A model generated the notes under the pieces. The model was not told the DNA's origin. It worked only from the letters and a program-made list of their open reading frames with translations, and searched no databases. Of a stretch of 64,000 bases of DNA, positions 19,004 to 29,400 are shown in pieces. A program made the position numbers and the translations under genes. The stretch is from Pseudomonas sp. CFII64 (GTDB taxonomy: Bacteria > Pseudomonadota > Gammaproteobacteria > Pseudomonadales > Pseudomonadaceae). The stretch is from positions 24,883-88,882 of the forward strand of contig NZ_ATLO01000009.1 in the NCBI RefSeq assembly GCF_000416235.1, given 5' to 3'. How positions within the stretch are numbered: the first letter of the stretch is position 1; each line of letters opens with the position of its first letter.

Positions 19004-19227
19004 ACGGCGGGCTCGAAGTGGGTTACAGGACATTTCAATGCTGGGCAACCGGGATGAACATCAGTATCCTCTGCGCCCATCTTCAAGCCCAAAGGCACAC
19101 CCCGCCTGAAGGCTTGGCAACGCGAAACCGCGAAGCCACTCCCTATTAGCGCCCACCCGCTGAGCGCAACTGTTAAAGGCGAGTGCGGTTTGCCAAAAAC
19201 AAACCAAGCTCGTCCTTGAGAAGCCGG
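19004..19227. other. Non-coding stretch between the repressor and the island
   Basis: No convincing gene. It ends in a GC-rich stem (AAGCCGGC-CACAA-GCCGGCTT, 19221-19242) followed by TTTT, a good Rho-independent terminator. Whatever transcript ends there is either the repressor mRNA with a 220-base 3' region or a separate small RNA. I cannot recognise a known sRNA. Confidence 0.4.
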
Positions 19228-19251
19228 CCACAAGCCGGCTTTTTAATGCCT
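19228..19251 (+). repeat. Left attachment site (attL core)
   Basis: The 24-bp sequence beginning CCACAAGCC and ending TAATGCCT is identical to 32394-32417. Here it forms the loop and right arm of a perfect terminator hairpin whose left arm is AAGCCGG. At the right end the left arm reads AAGCCAA, so the pairing is broken. The intact left copy suggests the element entered a chromosomal terminator. Confidence 0.8.
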
Positions 19252-19364
19252 TTTTGAAAGCCACCCTCATCTATTGAAAATCGCGACAGCCTTGCTAGAT
19301 CAAGGGTTTCAACCTATTTTTGTTCCTGTGACTTCCGTTTTGATCCGAGGCGTTCCACGCGTAA

Positions 19365-19386
19365 GTGGGGGAACAAGTGGGGGAAC
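19365..19386 (+). repeat. Tandem GTGGGGGAAC repeats, left end
   Basis: Two GTGGGGGAAC decamers separated by AA lie just before the integrase ATG. A 24-base stretch including them (19363-19386) recurs exactly at 32308-32331 near the right end, in the same orientation. They are candidates for integrase arm-type binding sites. Confidence 0.6.
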
Positions 19387-19399
19387 AGAGGGCGAAAAA

Positions 19400-20605
19400 A
19401 TGGGCAAACTGACCGCCAATCAAATCAAAAATTTGGTTGAGGCTGGGACATACGAAGACGGTGAAGGGCTTCGACTTTTGGTGAAACCCTCAGGACGAAA
19501 AACCTGGGTACTCCGCTTTCAATTGAACGGCAAACGCAGGGAGATGGGTCTGGGGAGCTACCCTCAGCTCGACCTGAAAAAAGCCCGCGCAGCCGCCTAT
19601 GAAAATAAAGTCCAGATTCTCAATGGCACTGACCCACTCGCGAAACGACAGGCTGAACAAGCCGCTCAGCGGGAGGCCGCACGCCGGGAGCTGGCGCAGC
19701 TGATTACCTTCGAGAAGCTCGCCGCTGACTACCGAGACGCCCATGGATCAAGCTGGTCGGAAAAATGGCGCAAGGGCTGGCTGAGGAAACTCGAGCTCTA
19801 TGCTTTTCCTACTATAGGGAGGCTGTCAGCTGACCAGGTCGAGACCAAGCATCTGATCAAGGTACTTCAGCCACTATGGTCAAGCAAAACGCGGACGGCT
19901 GACGAAGTACGTGGGCAAATCGAACAGATCCTCGATGCTGCTAAAGCCCGAGGCCTTCGGACAGGCGAGAATCCGGCTCGCTGGCGCGGTCATCTGGAAA
20001 ATCTGCTCAGTCGCCACGAGAAGAAAAAAGCTCGCAAACGCCAGCACCATCCTGCATTGAAATGGCAGGACCTACCGAAGCTTATGGATATATTGCACAA
20101 GGATCCCAGCCACGTTTCAGTCGCGGCTCAATTGTTGATCCTAACTGGCGCCCGTTCGCATATGGTCCGATTCGCACGCTGGGACGAATTCGACCTTGAG
20201 ACTGGTCGCTGGTCTTTACCCGACGAACGAATGAAAACGCGCCAGGCTTTCGCGATCCCGCTCGCACCCGAGGTCATCTCAATGTTGAAGGGTCTTCCCA
20301 AGTTCGCCCGCGAGAGCCCTTACGTGTTTCCGGGGCGCGGCCGCAGCGGCGTGATGCATGCCAACGGGATTCGTAACCTCCTGCATGGGCTCGGCTATGA
20401 AAGCATCACTCGCCACGGGTTTCGTTCAACCTTCCGCGACTGGGCAGGCGAGCAGACCAGCATTCCCAGAGAAATTTGTGAACTAGCGCTGGCTCATGAT
20501 GAGCGCGGGGAGACCGAAAGCGCGTATTCCCGTTCTGACTTTTTCGATAAGCGTCGTGAGCTGATGGAGCTGTGGGCGCGGTACGCCACCTCCGAGAAGA
20601 CTTAA
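19400..20605 (+). CDS. P4-type tyrosine recombinase (island integrase)
   Basis: The product is a 401-residue integrase. Residues 1-90 form the DUF4102-type arm-binding domain (LTANQIKNLVEAGTYEDGEGLRLLVKPSGRKTWVLRF). The catalytic domain keeps Arg252 (LTGAR), His339-x-x-Arg342 (RHGFRSTFRDWAGE), His366 (LALAHDERG) and the nucleophile Tyr376 (ESAYSRSD), so it should be active. I choose the ATG at 19400, the conserved N-terminus; the longer frame from 19274 runs through the GTGGGGGAAC repeats. It presumably catalyses insertion and excision at the 24-bp ends. Confidence 0.92.
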   Translation: MGKLTANQIKNLVEAGTYEDGEGLRLLVKPSGRKTWVLRFQLNGKRREMGLGSYPQLDLKKARAAAYENKVQILNGTDPLAKRQAEQAAQREAARRELAQLITFEKLAADYRDAHGSSWSEKWRKGWLRKLELYAFPTIGRLSADQVETKHLIKVLQPLWSSKTRTADEVRGQIEQILDAAKARGLRTGENPARWRGHLENLLSRHEKKKARKRQHHPALKWQDLPKLMDILHKDPSHVSVAAQLLILTGARSHMVRFARWDEFDLETGRWSLPDERMKTRQAFAIPLAPEVISMLKGLPKFARESPYVFPGRGRSGVMHANGIRNLLHGLGYESITRHGFRSTFRDWAGEQTSIPREICELALAHDERGETESAYSRSDFFDKRRELMELWARYATSEKT

Positions 20606-20835
20606 TGCAGGCCAGAAGGCTCAGAGTGAGCAGGATTGTGGACTGCTGCATAACGTAGATTGGATGAGGGTAGACAGTGCGTGACGGCAATCGTAAATGC
20701 ACGCTGCGCGCGATAAACAATGCAGTCACCGAAGCATTTTGTAACAAGCCCAAGCGTCAGCCCACTTGAAAATTGGATCCAGTGCCATCAGTTCAATACT
20801 ACCCCAATTCGCGGGCATACCTCGGCGCATTGCAA

Positions 20836-21153
20836 ATGACCACCTCAAACACGCTAATCAAGATCAAACCCAGCAATCTCTACTACACCGACTATAGCGA
20901 AACGGCTGTGAAAGGGGACGATCCAAAAAAGACTGTCGAAGATGCTGACCGTTTCAGCAGAAAAGAAAAATATGAGGTGGTCGACATGATCAACTCAATT
21001 GGCTGGAAAGATAACAACAACACGCTCAAAAGCCTCCTGATCGTGGAATGGATGATTCATGAAAAGCTTCCGGGTACAACGCAGGGACGCGCTAAAGTTC
21101 AAGCTTGGATTCATGCTAATTACGCAGCCTTGTCGAAGGACTATCCCCGTTAA
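20836..21153 (+). CDS. Small protein of unknown function in the island
   Basis: The 105-residue soluble protein starts MTTSNTLIKIKPSNLYYTDY and is rich in charged residues. The middle reads DADRFSRKEKYEVVDMINSIGWKDNNNTLKSLLIVEWMIHEKLPG, which looks like an alpha-helical bundle with no catalytic motif. I do not recognise a family. No strong ribosome-binding site precedes this ATG, and an upstream TTG at 20773 is possible. Composition is close to a normal gene and the frame is uninterrupted, so it is probably real. It lies 230 bases downstream of the integrase on the same strand. Confidence 0.5.
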   Translation: MTTSNTLIKIKPSNLYYTDYSETAVKGDDPKKTVEDADRFSRKEKYEVVDMINSIGWKDNNNTLKSLLIVEWMIHEKLPGTTQGRAKVQAWIHANYAALSKDYPR

Positions 21154-21221
21154 TACCAATATGCTGAATTCCCTCAGTTCATTTTTTGATCTGGGGGATT
21201 TAGATGGTATGGACCAACGCT

Positions 21222-21698
21222 TCAGCGTGACTCCGAAAAACAGCGTAAGCCGCAGAGCACCTCGACGATCCGCTTAACCTGTTCACGATCCTGGCCTTGC
21301 GGGGATGCTGTGCGGACGATTGTGCGCTGCAGTCCTAAAGCCTTGCTCAGACTCGACACCTTCACAGACTGATCACCGCGAAGCGCGGCGAGGGTTCGGT
21401 TTACGCTGGATAGCCGGTTTTGTGCGGTCGCGATGGCCAAGGAACCTTGTTCAACTTGGTTTCGGAGATGGCCGGCGTAATCCAGTAACGCCTGCCGATC
21501 AATTAACCGAGCATCGTTAAACCCCGGCCCTTCCTCCGACCGACACCAGCGTACAAACGCCTGCCAGCAATCACTGTGTGCTTTGACCGTGCCGTAATGC
21601 CCGCCGCCAAATAGATCGCGCAATGCCTGCGGCCCGGCATAGCTCAGTTGCCGACCATAGCCAAAATTGCGCCCATCCCGCCTACCTACCAATGCCAT
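21222..21698 (-). pseudogene. Truncated ICE-type integrase (N-terminal fragment)
   Basis: Starting at the ATG at 21698 with AGGAG eight bases upstream, 158 codons read MALVGRRDGRNFGYGRQLSYAGPQALRDLFGGGHYGT..., an N-terminal segment I associate with integrase-domain proteins of Pseudomonas integrative elements. The frame ends after VEVLCGL with an unrelated CFSESR tail. The whole catalytic domain with its Arg-His-x-x-Arg-Tyr residues is missing, so the protein cannot recombine DNA. It reads opposite to the island integrase and marks an older, mostly deleted mobile element. Confidence 0.65.
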
Positions 21699-22793
21699 GA
21701 TCAAACTCCTCTCGAAGCCACAACTTTTAAAACTTTCCCCACGTCATCCCGCCAAAAATGTTGAGTGTTATCAGGGATCAAGGCCCCTGCGACCTGTGAG
21801 GGTTGTCCACTAACGCGGGACTGACGGCTCTTTACGACCGGGAGCATGGGCATCTCATGATCTGGCCTCCTGAACACCGATACCGGTGGGCGGGTAGAGG
21901 CTGCGCTGGCTGACGAAACCGGCGCCGCGAGATCCTGAGTCGGGTGAAGGCAGTGATGCGATGACCGGGGCATGCCTGACTGTCAGTCAGGTGCAGTCCA
22001 TTCCCTGGGCTGGGGCACCATCATCTGCATCGCTGTTGCTGGTGACTTCGGTGTTTGTCACGCCGATTGTCACGAGGAGGAATGCCGCAACGCCTTGTAC
22101 GAGTTGGGCTGCAGCAGCGGTAGGAGCGCCCGTCTCTTTCCGGAAGAAAGAGACGGGCGCAGGTTGGCACAGTGAAATGGACAAGCGGATAGGTTGCTGC
22201 AGGGCAGCTGGGGGATGTATTTGCCGCAATGGCAATGATCTGAAGTAGGCATCCATCACTCGGTGAGTGACCGTGCGAGCCGCCGGACGCTAATCGCACT
22301 TTGGGAGAACCACCACGGTGTGGCGTAGCCTTAAAGGTTCTGGCTACCTGGGTTGCTGTCAACGACAGCACGTGCCTGATCTTTTCTACGCCTATGGATA
22401 ATTCGGGTCAAGGCTCGAATTTTCGGGGATTCTGCGGCTGTGGATGAAATTATCCACCAGTGGAAATCAGTGGTTTTCCACAGACCGTTGCGCGTGCTTT
22501 AGATTCTTTAATTGAGGTCCATCCAAGCTGGGCGGCTTTGCAGCCCCGCTTGGGTGGACCCGCGTGGAAGAGCGGACAACGGTGATCTCACAGGCTTTCC
22601 CACGTTTGGATGCGCCACGGCTATTTTTTGGGCGGTGATCGTCACCTCCCCGCCCCCATGACCTAATGAGAGGAAATATCCAACGCAGGCCATCACCGCT
22701 CGCTGTCGTTGCAGCATAATGCGCCCCAGTTATATTCATCACCGAGCTGCGAAGTGGTTCAGCAGCTTCCGAGCAATACAAGGACTTCAGAAA
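21699..22793. other. 1.1-kb non-coding relic with strong hairpins and DnaA-like boxes
   Basis: No reading frame here is convincing on either strand. The stretch contains a perfect 15-bp hairpin at 22126-22160; a 45-base hairpin at 22516-22560; and four DnaA-box-like 9-mers within 90 bases (22393-22401, 22439-22447, 22450-22458, 22474-22482; TTATCCAC-type, each with one or two changes). This looks like a control or origin segment left from the older element whose integrase is truncated next door. It also must hold the hsd operon promoter. Function is inference. Confidence 0.45.
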
Positions 22794-25127
22794 ATGTCGC
22801 AAGCCTCCAACAATCTGGCCGCTTTCATCTGGTCATTGGCCGATTTACTCCGTGGGGATTTCAAGCAAAGCCAGTACGGTCGGATCATTCTGCCATTTAC
22901 CTTGCTGCGTCGCCTGGAGTGTGTGTTGGAGCCGACCAAGGCAGCGGTGCTGATTCAGCATGAAAAACTCCTGCTACTCAATCACTCCGAAGAAGCCCAA
23001 GAAAAACTGCTGCTAAGAGCTAGCGGTGGGCTTTCGTTTTTCAACACCTCAAAAATGGATCTCTCCAAACTCGGTGAAGCGGGCATCAAAGCCAACCTCG
23101 AATCCTATCTGCTGGGCTTCTCCAAGGACGCCCGCGAAATTTTCGAACACTTCAAATTTAGCGAATTCATCGGTCAGCTTAACGATGCCAATCTGCTCTA
23201 CAAGATCGTGCTACGGATTCGTAAGACTGACCTAAGCCCCGCTGCGGTCTCCAACCACGACATGGGGCTCGTGTTTGAAGAACTGATCCGTCGTTTTGCG
23301 GAAAGCTCGAATGAAACCGCCGGGGAGCACTTTACTCCACGCGATATCGTGCGCCTCACCACCTCCCTTGTGTTTATGGAGGACGATGATGCGTTGACTA
23401 AGCCCGGTATCATTCGCACCATTTACGACCCAACGGCGGGCACCGGCGGCTTTCTCTCATCGGGCATGGAATACGTGCATGAACTCAACCCACACGCGGT
23501 GATGCGTGCCTATGGTCAAGAGCTCAACCCCGAGAGTTATGCCATCTGCAAAGCTGACATGCTGATCAAAGGGCAGGACATCAGTAACATCAAGCTCGGC
23601 AACACGTTGTCGAACGACCAGCTATACGCCACTGAATTTGACTACATGCTCTCCAACCCGCCCTTTGGCGTGGATTGGAAAAAAATTGAGCAAGAGATCA
23701 GTGACGAGCACATGCAAAAAGGTTTCAGTGGCCGTTTTGGCGCAGGTTTGCCACGGGTCAGCGATGGCTCCTTGTTGTTCCTAATGCACCTGCTCAGCAA
23801 GCTACGCGACGGTTCTCAAGGTGGCGGGCGGATTGGCATCATCCTCAATGGCTCGCCGTTGTTTACCGGTGGCGCCGGCTCTGGCGAATCGGAAATCCGC
23901 CGCTACATTCTCGAAGCCGATTTGCTCGAAGCCATCGTCGCGCTGCCCACCGACATGTTCTACAACACAGGCATTTCGACCTATGTCTGGGTTCTGTCGA
24001 ACAAGAAAGCCCAGGAGCGTAAGGGCAAGGTACAGCTGATCAATGGCGTGAACCTTTACGGAAAAATGCGCAAATCCCTCGGTTCCAAGCGCAATGAAAT
24101 GGACGAAAGCGATATCGCCACGGTGATCCGTACCTTCGGCAGCTTTGCCGCCGTCGATGCCTACGAGCTGGATAAACAAGCCGCACAAAAAAGCAATCGC
24201 GGCCGCCTAGCTGCGAACCCGAAAGCCGGGACTGCCAAGACCTTCGCCAGCAAGATCTTCAACAGCTATGAGTTCGGCTATCGCCGCATCAGCATTGAGC
24301 GTCCGTTGCGCCTGTCTTACCAGTTCAATGACGAGCGAGTGGCTACCTGTCGCTTCGCCCCCGGCGCCCTAAACAGCGCTATGCGTTGGGTCTACCAAGA
24401 ATTCAGCGCAGTAGAAGACGAAACCTGGAGCGACGGCGACAATTGCAAGCGTTACGGGGACCTAAGCGCCCATGAAGACGCCATTCGCCGCTACTGCAAG
24501 CTGCACTACGCCGATTTGAAAGAGAAGCACATCAAAGACCTGCTAAGCAGAACAACCTGGATGGATCAAAAGCGGCTGCTGCTCAAGGCGCAACAACTGC
24601 AGGCCAGCATTGGCACCGCCCAGCATGACGACTTCAACATCTTTGACGACGCCCTCAAAATTGCCAGCAAGCAACAAGGCATTACCCTGGACGCCAAAGA
24701 CAAAAAACAGATTGCTGATGCCATGAGTTGGAAGAACCCCGGCGCCGCCAAGGTCATCAGGAAACTTCATAACACCAAAGCTAATCCACTGTACGGCTTG
24801 TTTGCAGTCGACGGCAAGGTGGTGGAATACCAAGCCGACAGTGAACTGCGCGACAACGAGAACGTCGCGCTCGATCCGAGCCAGAGCGTTAACGCCGTTA
24901 ATGAAGCCTACTTCCTGAAAGAAGTACAGCCGCACGTATCGGATGCCTGGATAGATGCCGGCAAGAAAGACGCGAAGGATCAGCAAGTCGGCATAGTCGG
25001 TTATGAAATTCCCTTTAGCCGGCATTTCTATCAGTATCAACCTCCGCGAGGTTTGCTCGAAATTGATGCCGATCTGGATTCTGTATCCGCCGAAATTATG
25101 GAGTTGCTGCAAGAGGTGCACTCATAA
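22794..25127 (+). CDS. hsdM: Type I restriction-modification methyltransferase subunit
   Basis: The adenine-N6 methylase subunit that, with HsdS, protects host DNA. It has 777 residues. The N-terminal HsdM domain ([34 protein letters not shown]) is followed by the Rossmann methylase with motif [11 protein letters not shown] from Asp212 and motif IV NPPFG from Asn288, both intact, and a long C-terminal extension ending in [10 protein letters not shown]. Longer HsdM proteins of this type occur in one branch of type I systems. The ATG at 22794 is the conserved start, with AGGA 11 bases upstream; an ATG at 22719 would add 25 unusual residues. It overlaps hsdS by one base (TAATG). Confidence 0.92.
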   Translation: MSQASNNLAAFIWSLADLLRGDFKQSQYGRIILPFTLLRRLECVLEPTKAAVLIQHEKLLLLNHSEEAQEKLLLRASGGLSFFNTSKMDLSKLGEAGIKANLESYLLGFSKDAREIFEHFKFSEFIGQLNDANLLYKIVLRIRKTDLSPAAVSNHDMGLVFEELIRRFAESSNETAGEHFTPRDIVRLTTSLVFMEDDDALTKPGIIRTIYDPTAGTGGFLSSGMEYVHELNPHAVMRAYGQELNPESYAICKADMLIKGQDISNIKLGNTLSNDQLYATEFDYMLSNPPFGVDWKKIEQEISDEHMQKGFSGRFGAGLPRVSDGSLLFLMHLLSKLRDGSQGGGRIGIILNGSPLFTGGAGSGESEIRRYILEADLLEAIVALPTDMFYNTGISTYVWVLSNKKAQERKGKVQLINGVNLYGKMRKSLGSKRNEMDESDIATVIRTFGSFAAVDAYELDKQAAQKSNRGRLAANPKAGTAKTFASKIFNSYEFGYRRISIERPLRLSYQFNDERVATCRFAPGALNSAMRWVYQEFSAVEDETWSDGDNCKRYGDLSAHEDAIRRYCKLHYADLKEKHIKDLLSRTTWMDQKRLLLKAQQLQASIGTAQHDDFNIFDDALKIASKQQGITLDAKDKKQIADAMSWKNPGAAKVIRKLHNTKANPLYGLFAVDGKVVEYQADSELRDNENVALDPSQSVNAVNEAYFLKEVQPHVSDAWIDAGKKDAKDQQVGIVGYEIPFSRHFYQYQPPRGLLEIDADLDSVSAEIMELLQEVHS

Positions 25128-26470
25128 TGGTATTGCAATATAAGCCGTATACTGAATATATAGATTCAGGGATTGATTGGTTTGGAAGTGTACCGAAGAG
25201 TTGGACTCTGACGCGTCTTAAATTCGAAGCAACAGTAAACATGGGGCAATCGCCAAGTTCTGAAGACTGTAATCAGGATGGCATCGGCTTACCTTTCCTT
25301 CAAGGCAATGCTGAGTTTGGGCTTATAAATCCCTCTCCTAAGCAATACTGTGAAACCCCAAGAAAAATTGCCCATACAGGACAGTTGTTGTTTTCTGTTC
25401 GTGCTCCTGTGGGGGCGTTGAATGTCGCTGACCAAATATATGGGATTGGTCGTGGCTTGTGCGCTATTGAGGGCGCGAGGAATCTTCTTAATAGTTTTTT
25501 GTGGTGGCTTATTCCCATTATCAGATCTGAACTGGATGCTGTTTCAACAGGCAGTACATTCGAGGCTGTTAGCGCAGAGCAAGTAGAAAACGTTTCCTTT
25601 TACAATCCTTCACTTTCTGAACAATTTAACATCTCCAGATTTCTTGATCACGAAATCGCTAAAATCGATACCCTGATTGTAAAACAACAACAGCTCATCC
25701 TACTGCTGAAAGAAAAACGTCAGGCTGTGATTAACCATGCCGTCACCAAAGGCTCGAACCCCAATGCCGAGATGCGCGATTCGGGAGTTGATTGGTTGGG
25801 AAAAATACCGGTGGATTGGGATGTTGTTTCTTTGAAACACTTAGTATCAGCCCCTATAATTGATGGCCCCCATACATCTCCAACCCGTCAAGAAGATGGA
25901 ATACCATTTATTTCTGCCGAGGCAATATCAGCTGGATTTATAAATTTCGAAAAAAAATGGGGATACATATCAAAAGAAGACCATCAGTTGTACTCCAAGC
26001 GATACGCCCCCCAAAGGGGCGATATTTTAATGGTAAAGCTAGGAGCAACTACAGGCACAGTGGCAATGGTAGAGACAGATGAGGCGTTTAACATCTGGGT
26101 TCCTTTGGCCACAATTAGAACCAGAGCGGACATACCATCAAAGTTTATTTTCTATTTACTTCAGTCATCTAGCGTTCGCGATGCAATACAACTCTCTTGG
26201 ACATTTGGAACTCAGCAAACGTTAGGCTTGGGAACCATTGCCAATCTACGCACTCCATTACCTCCTCGTGAAGAATGCGAAAAAATAATTAAATTAATTG
26301 AGAAAAAAAACCCTATATTTGATCAGCTAATAAATAAAAGCGAGCACTCTCTTTTACTTCTGAAAGAACGTCGTGCAGCCCTGATCTCCGCCGCCGTCAC
26401 CGGCAAAATTGATGTTAGAAACTGGGTTGCACCAGAGGAAACACAATCCAACAAGGAAGTAGCTGCATGA
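25127..26470 (+). CDS. hsdS: Type I restriction-modification specificity subunit
   Basis: HsdS sets the DNA target for the complex. The 447-residue protein shows the standard layout: target-recognition domain 1 (about 20-165), central conserved helices (KIDTLIVKQQQLILLLKEKRQAVINHAVTKG, about 175-210), domain 2 (about 225-385) and C-terminal helices (LLLLKERRAALISAAVTGKIDVRNW). Each half begins with a DSGIDWFGSVPKSW or DSGVDWLGKIPVDW repeat. DNA of the two recognition domains is markedly AT-rich while the conserved helices are GC-richer, a sign that recognition domains were swapped in. The recognised sequence cannot be read from here, but a bipartite site is expected. Confidence 0.92.
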   Translation: MVLQYKPYTEYIDSGIDWFGSVPKSWTLTRLKFEATVNMGQSPSSEDCNQDGIGLPFLQGNAEFGLINPSPKQYCETPRKIAHTGQLLFSVRAPVGALNVADQIYGIGRGLCAIEGARNLLNSFLWWLIPIIRSELDAVSTGSTFEAVSAEQVENVSFYNPSLSEQFNISRFLDHEIAKIDTLIVKQQQLILLLKEKRQAVINHAVTKGSNPNAEMRDSGVDWLGKIPVDWDVVSLKHLVSAPIIDGPHTSPTRQEDGIPFISAEAISAGFINFEKKWGYISKEDHQLYSKRYAPQRGDILMVKLGATTGTVAMVETDEAFNIWVPLATIRTRADIPSKFIFYLLQSSSVRDAIQLSWTFGTQQTLGLGTIANLRTPLPPREECEKIIKLIEKKNPIFDQLINKSEHSLLLLKERRAALISAAVTGKIDVRNWVAPEETQSNKEVAA

Positions 26471-29400
26471 GTACACTGGTTGGGAAGGCCAACGAATTGA
26501 CGTTTCAGAACGACATGCTCAAGCACCTAGTCGCCAGTGGCTGGCTGTTAGGACAGGCTGAACACTACAACCGAGAGTTGGCCTTGTACCCTGAAGATTT
26601 GCTGGCGTTCGTGCAAGACACCCAGCCTGAGCAATGGCAGAAGTTCTGCGCGCTGTACCCAAGCCACCCCGAGAAGCACTTTCTCGAGCGGGTCGCCAGC
26701 CAATTGAATAAAACCGACGTCAACGCCGCCAGCAAAGACATGCGCACGTTCGGCACGCTGGGCGTGTTGCGCCATGAACTGCGTCACCGCGGCACCCGCT
26801 TCAGCCTGTGCCAGTTCAAACCAGAACACGGGCTAAACCCCGATACATTGGCACGTTATGCCAAGAACCGCTGCCGCGTCGTGCCTGAGCTTGTGTATTC
26901 ACCCTGGGCCACTCAGGAGCACTTTCAACAAACGGGCAGCAAATCCCAAGCCTGGCGTATTGATCTGGTGTTGTTCGTCAATGGCTTACCGGTGGCCACG
27001 CTGGAGCTGAAATCAGAATTCAAGCAGGCTGTGCAAAAAGCAATTAAGCAGTATAAAACCACGCGTTTTGCCACCGACCCGGTGACCAAGAAGCCCGAGC
27101 CACTGCTGACCTTCAAGCGTGGTGCACTGGTGCATTTTGCCGTGAGCCAGTACGAGGTCTATATGGCCACGCGGCTGGAAGGCGCGGAGACCTTCTTCCT
27201 GCCATTCAACAAGGGCACCTCGGTCGGCGGGGCCGGTAACGATGTGCCAGCAGACATCAACCAGTACGCCACCGATTATCTTTGGAACGAGGTGCTGCTG
27301 CCCGGCAATCTGCTGTCGATTCTCGGGCACTTTGTGCATCTGCAAATTGAAGAGAAAGAAGATTGGGAAGGTCGTAAATACAAAAAAGAAAGCCTGATTT
27401 TTCCGCGTTACCATCAGTGGGATGTGGTGAATAAACTGGTCACGGCGGCCCGCACCGAAGGCCCCGGCCATAAATACCTAATCCAGCACAGCGCCGGTTC
27501 CGGCAAGTCCAACTCGATTGCCTGGATCGCGCATCAGCTGTCGGCACTTTACGACGCGCAGGGCTACAAGCAATTCAACTCAGTGATTGTGGTGACGGAT
27601 CGCACCGTGCTGGATGATCAGCTGCAAGACACCATCAACCAGTTTGAACACGTCGACGGCGCGGTTGGCCGCATCAATAATCAGGAAGGCGACGGCTCGA
27701 AATCAGAGAAGCTGGCGGCGGCGCTGGAGAACTCTCAGCCAATTATTATTGTCACTATTCAGACCTTCCCTTACGTGCTGCGTGCCATCGAGAATAGCGT
27801 GAGCCTAAAAGAACGCAGCTACGCGATCATTGCCGACGAAGCCCACTCCTCGCAAACCGGCTCTACAGCGCGGCAGCTGAAAGAAGTGCTGATGATTGAG
27901 GCGAAGGCTGATGGTGAGGACGAACTTAGCACCGAGGACATTCTCGATGCCGCCGTGGCTTCACGCCGCGTGTCGAAAAACCTCAGTTACTTTGCCTTCA
28001 CCGCTACGCCGAAAACCAAGACGCTGGAGCTGTTTGGCCGTTTGCCTAAGCCCACGGAGCAGCCCTCTAAAACTAATAAGCCCGCGGCCTACCACGTATA
28101 CAGCATGCGTCAGGCTATTGAAGAGGGCTTTATTCTCGATGTGCTGAAGAATTACACCAACTACAAAGTGGCTTACAACCTAGCGCAAAAAATCGACAAG
28201 GCTGATCAGGAAGTCGAAAGCAAGAAGGCCAAGGTCAAGCTCAACCAGTGGGTGCGCCTGCACGAATACAACATCGCGCAAAAGGTGCAGGTGATTCTTG
28301 AGCACTTTCGCAACAACGTGATGGGCCTGTTGGGCGGCCAAGCCAAAGCCATGGTGGTCACCAGCTCGCGCAAAGAGGCCGTGCGCTACAAGCTGTGTTT
28401 CGACAAATACATCGTCGATAAGGGCTACCAAAAAATCCATGCAATGGTGGCATTCTCTGGTGAGGTGGAATTCACCAACAAAGATCCAAACGCGGTCGCG
28501 CTACTCGGTAACAAATACACCGAGAGCAATATGAACCCCAACCTCAAAGGCCGCGACATGCGCAAAGCCTTTGATAGCGATGATTATCAGGTGATGATTG
28601 TTGCCAACAAATTTCAGACCGGCTTTGACCAACCCAAGCTCTGCGCCATGTACGTGGACAAAAAACTCGGCGGCGTCGAATGCGTGCAAACCCTGTCGCG
28701 CTTGAACCGTACGTATCCCGGCAAGGCAGACGTTGGCACGTTCATCCTGGACTTCTTCAACGAGCCGCAAGACATTCTCGACTCGTTCCAGCCGTACTTT
28801 CAGACGGCAGAGTTGGCAGATGTTTCCGATCCAGACCTGATCTTCGATTTGTTTGAGAAGCTCAACGCGGCGGGCATTTACAAGTCCAGCGAGGTTGACC
28901 AGTTCTCCGTGGCCTTTTTTATCAAAAACAAAAGCAATGCGGCGATTGCCAACATTTGCAAGCCTGCGGTCGAGCGCTGGACGAAACGCTACAAGTTGGC
29001 CGTTGACGCCTATGCACACTCGAAAGACATATTTGAGCGAATCAAAAAGACTCAGGATGCAGTGTTGATCGCCAATGCTGAAAATGACCTGAAGGAATGC
29101 AAGCAAGCCAAGGACGCTCTGGACGTCTTCAAAAAGGATTTGGGCACCTTTGTGCGCTTCTATGAGTTCATGTCGCAAATCGTCGATTACGATGATAAGC
29201 AGCTGGAAAAGCTCAGTCTGTACGCACGCAATTTAAGCCCAATGCTGCGTGAAGCCGCTGTGGATGAGGATGATATTGACCTCACTGGTGTCGTGCTCAG
29301 CCATTACCGCGTTTCGAAAATACGCCAGCAAGACCTGAAGCTGAAAGAAGACTCGCCCGACTATAAGCTCGTGCCAGGTGAGGGACTCGGATCAGCGGCA

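Noticed and set aside
21961..22371. Overlapping frames of 60-116 codons on both strands in the relic region
   Set aside because: They pass through a perfect hairpin, and composition on all frames is equally poor; no start has a clear ribosome-binding site.
22467..22802. 111-codon minus-strand frame upstream of hsdM
   Set aside because: It crosses a long hairpin and the hsd leader, overlaps the hsdM start, and has no recognisable domain.
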